Positions 4,481 through 5,323 of a stretch of 5,323 bases of DNA are shown one piece after another. A model generated the notes under the pieces. That model did no database searches. It saw only the letters and a list, made by a program, of their open reading frames with translations, and had not been told where the DNA came from. The stretch is from Candidatus Bathyarchaeota archaeon (GTDB lineage: Archaea; Thermoproteota; Bathyarchaeia; 40CM-2-53-6; RBG-13-38-9), in assembly GCA_026394315.1 (NCBI GenBank), contig JAPKYM010000035.1:1-5323 (forward strand), given 5' to 3'. The translations under genes and the position numbers were made by a program. Every line of letters begins with the position of its first letter. Position 1 is the first letter of the stretch.

Positions 4481-5031
4481 CCTACCAAATTGTGAGTGCG
4501 CGCTACATGCGTGTAATGGTCCAGCTTCTGCTGGGAAGGATGGCCCCCTGGCCTCATCATACTATCTCTCTTATAGCGCATCCAGAATAGTCGCTCAATG
4601 TATTTCCTGTTAAGAGAATTTGGGGTCTGAATTCTAGGCTTAGCGATCTCTCGAATATCATATACTTCCCTGGCATGATTCTTAGAGGCTATCCAGATCC
4701 CTGCGCCAAGACGAACAATGTCATAGATTCTTTTTCCCCTTCTAGAGTTGAGCGATAAGCCGGATCTCCCTTTCCTGGGTATTTCGACCAGCAAGATAAC
4801 AAAGTCGAATGAATTTCTATAATTCTCGATCTGTTTAACTGCACCACTTATAGGATCTCCAGAGCTCTTGTATTCAAATGCGTAAAATCCCCCGTTTCTG
4901 TAGGCGGCGACATCTACCCAACGACCCTGATCATGAGGCGTATCATGACATCCGCAGCTTAGCTCGGTTGGGTATACAAGATAGCCTATTCTCTCAAGGT
5001 GTTCAGCAAGGAATGCACAATCTGAAACCAT
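4477..5031 (-). CDS. PD-(D/E)XK nuclease-like protein, function unknown
   Basis: I do not recognise this 184-residue protein as a named family. The N-terminal two thirds look like the restriction-endonuclease-like fold: a first helix with E10, a strand ending in WVDVAAYR with D40, then FYAFEYKSS, giving E53-x-K55, and a following helix KQIENYRNS with Q67. D40, E53 and K55 fit the catalytic PD-(D/E)XK signature, and FVILLVEIP is the next core strand. Cys26, Cys28 and His29 lie before the active site and might bind metal. The C-terminal 50 residues are basic and polar (RYKRDSMMRPGG), perhaps for nucleic-acid contact. There is no signal peptide or membrane helix. It may act in DNA repair, defence or mobile-element biology; no methylase or toxin partner is in view. 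The ATG at 5031 has no ribosome site and a TATA-like box about 37 bases upstream. Confidence 0.72.
   Translation of the reverse strand: MVSDCAFLAEHLERIGYLVYPTELSCGCHDTPHDQGRWVDVAAYRNGGFYAFEYKSSGDPISGAVKQIENYRNSFDFVILLVEIPRKGRSGLSLNSRRGKRIYDIVRLGAGIWIASKNHAREVYDIREIAKPRIQTPNSLNRKYIERLFWMRYKRDSMMRPGGHPSQQKLDHYTHVARTHNLVG
4498..4505 (-). repeat. TAGCGCGC motif, copy 4
   Basis: The minus strand reads GTAGCGCGC and codes for Val-Ala-Arg (residues 176-178) near the C-terminus of the nuclease-like protein, in the same frame and at a similar distance from the stop codon as copy 1 in the surface-protein gene. Confidence 0.6.
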
Positions 5032-5063
5032 AAGAAGACTCGCCCCAAAAAGGCCCCTCTAGA

Positions 5064-5072
5064 GATTTAAGC
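5064..5072 (-). promoter_or_regulatory. TATA-like box of the nuclease-like gene
   Basis: On the minus strand this reads GCTTAAATC, close to the CTTAAATT proposed for the surface-protein gene. Transcription would start near 5041, leaving a leader of about ten bases before the ATG at 5031. Confidence 0.4.
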
Positions 5073-5165
5073 CAGAGAGGATCGCGAAAGACTAGAGCCC
5101 TTTCCCCCAGTTCTCCAGCTTTCTTATGATGGCTCACACCTACAGAATAATCCGAATGATGTTTT

Positions 5166-5173
5166 TAGCGCGC
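5166..5173 (+). repeat. TAGCGCGC motif, copy 5
   Basis: This is an intergenic copy (TTAGCGCGC) right after a T run, about 70 bases upstream of the start of the HEIDSAFW membrane-protein gene. Confidence 0.6.
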
Positions 5174-5207
5174 GGTGATTCGAAAATCCTCAAACTAATA
5201 AGGAATG

Positions 5208-5217
5208 CTTATGCAAG
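5208..5217 (+). promoter_or_regulatory. TATA-like box of the HEIDSAFW gene
   Basis: GCTTATGCAA is centred about 27 bases before the ATG at 5241 and is preceded by a purine-rich AAGGAA that could act as BRE. There is no ribosome site next to the ATG, so a leaderless mRNA is expected. Confidence 0.45.
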
Positions 5218-5240
5218 ATGTTTTGCAGGAACGATAGTTT

Positions 5241-5323
5241 ATGAAGAGCACTTGGACTGTGAATCTATATCTGCTTAACTTTGCTCTGCTATTCACTCAC
5301 GAGATAGATTCCGCATTCTGGAA
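5241..5323 (+). CDS. Small membrane protein with HEIDSAFW motif, N-terminal 27 codons (runs off the right edge)
   Basis: ATG at 5241 opens a frame that is still open at the window end; an in-frame TAG at 5235-5237 excludes a longer N-terminus. The 27 visible residues start with a short polar stretch (MKSTWTVN), then a hydrophobic segment LYLLNFALLF, then THEIDSAFW. A membrane helix followed by a HEIDSAYW-type motif is what I remember from small multi-helix membrane proteins of unknown function classed as DUF6713; that name is from memory. The conserved His, Glu and Asp next to the membrane suggest a functional site, but no activity is known to me. Spacing from a TATA-like box supports leaderless transcription. 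Confidence 0.65.
   Translation, partial: MKSTWTVNLYLLNFALLFTHEIDSAFW

Larger units (their letters stand above)
5032..5240. other. 209-base gene-free spacer between divergent genes
   Basis: No coding frame is seen. It holds the promoters for the minus-strand nuclease-like gene and the plus-strand membrane-protein gene. Other visible items are a CCTCT/AGAGG pair (5056-5060/5075-5079), a T run followed by TAGCGCGC (5162-5173), and two ATGATG words about 30 bases apart. Confidence 0.55.

Noticed and set aside
5126..5160. Two ATGATG words resembling C boxes in the 209-base spacer
   Set aside because: No CTGA D box follows at the right distance, so a C/D sRNA cannot be supported.

Overview
The window looks like part of a chromosome from an archaeon, most likely of the TACK lineage (Nitrososphaerota or Bathyarchaeia-like). 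This is inferred from protein types and promoter style, not from any marker gene. Supporting points are the archaeal-type TATA boxes with little or no 5' leader, a ModE-type regulator made of the DNA-binding domain only, and a secreted FxLYD protein with a Ser/Thr-rich stalk and a CFI-box C-terminus. A tungstate/molybdate-binding protein and a polyferredoxin-type iron-sulfur protein suggest tungsten- or molybdenum-enzyme metabolism, possibly anaerobic. No rRNA, tRNA, CRISPR array, IS element or phage gene was seen.

Left part (1-2514): a tungstate/molybdate uptake and control locus. A 601-residue membrane-anchored protein on the minus strand fuses a TupA-like tungstate-binding domain to a ModA-like molybdate-binding domain. 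It is followed 12 bases later by a secreted protein that runs off the left edge. A ModE-like helix-turn-helix protein is transcribed divergently. The 78-base spacer holds one palindromic TATA box (TTTATAAA) placed so that it could serve both directions, and a ModE-like operator candidate over the predicted start of the fusion transcript. The sequence suggests a self-contained oxyanion capture and control module; no ABC permease or ATPase gene is inside the window.

Middle (2495-4108): a surface-protein gene on the minus strand converges with, and overlaps by 20 bases, the regulator gene. It is followed by 300 bases without a gene that are full of inverted repeats, including a 10-base perfect pair enclosing nested shorter stems, and a separate long hairpin just upstream of the ferredoxin gene.

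Right part (4109-5323): a three-cluster [4Fe-4S] protein that resembles only the C-terminal third of a larger membrane polyferredoxin family; a convergent gene with PD-(D/E)XK nuclease-like residues, whose stop codon shares a TTAA with the ferredoxin stop; a 209-base gap; and the first 27 codons of a small membrane protein with a HEIDSAFW motif.

An 8-mer, TAGCGCGC, occurs five times between 2516 and 5173 and not in the first 2.5 kb. Three copies lie in intergenic DNA near predicted promoters and two in the last codons of minus-strand genes. It is the clearest repeated signal not explained by the gene content.
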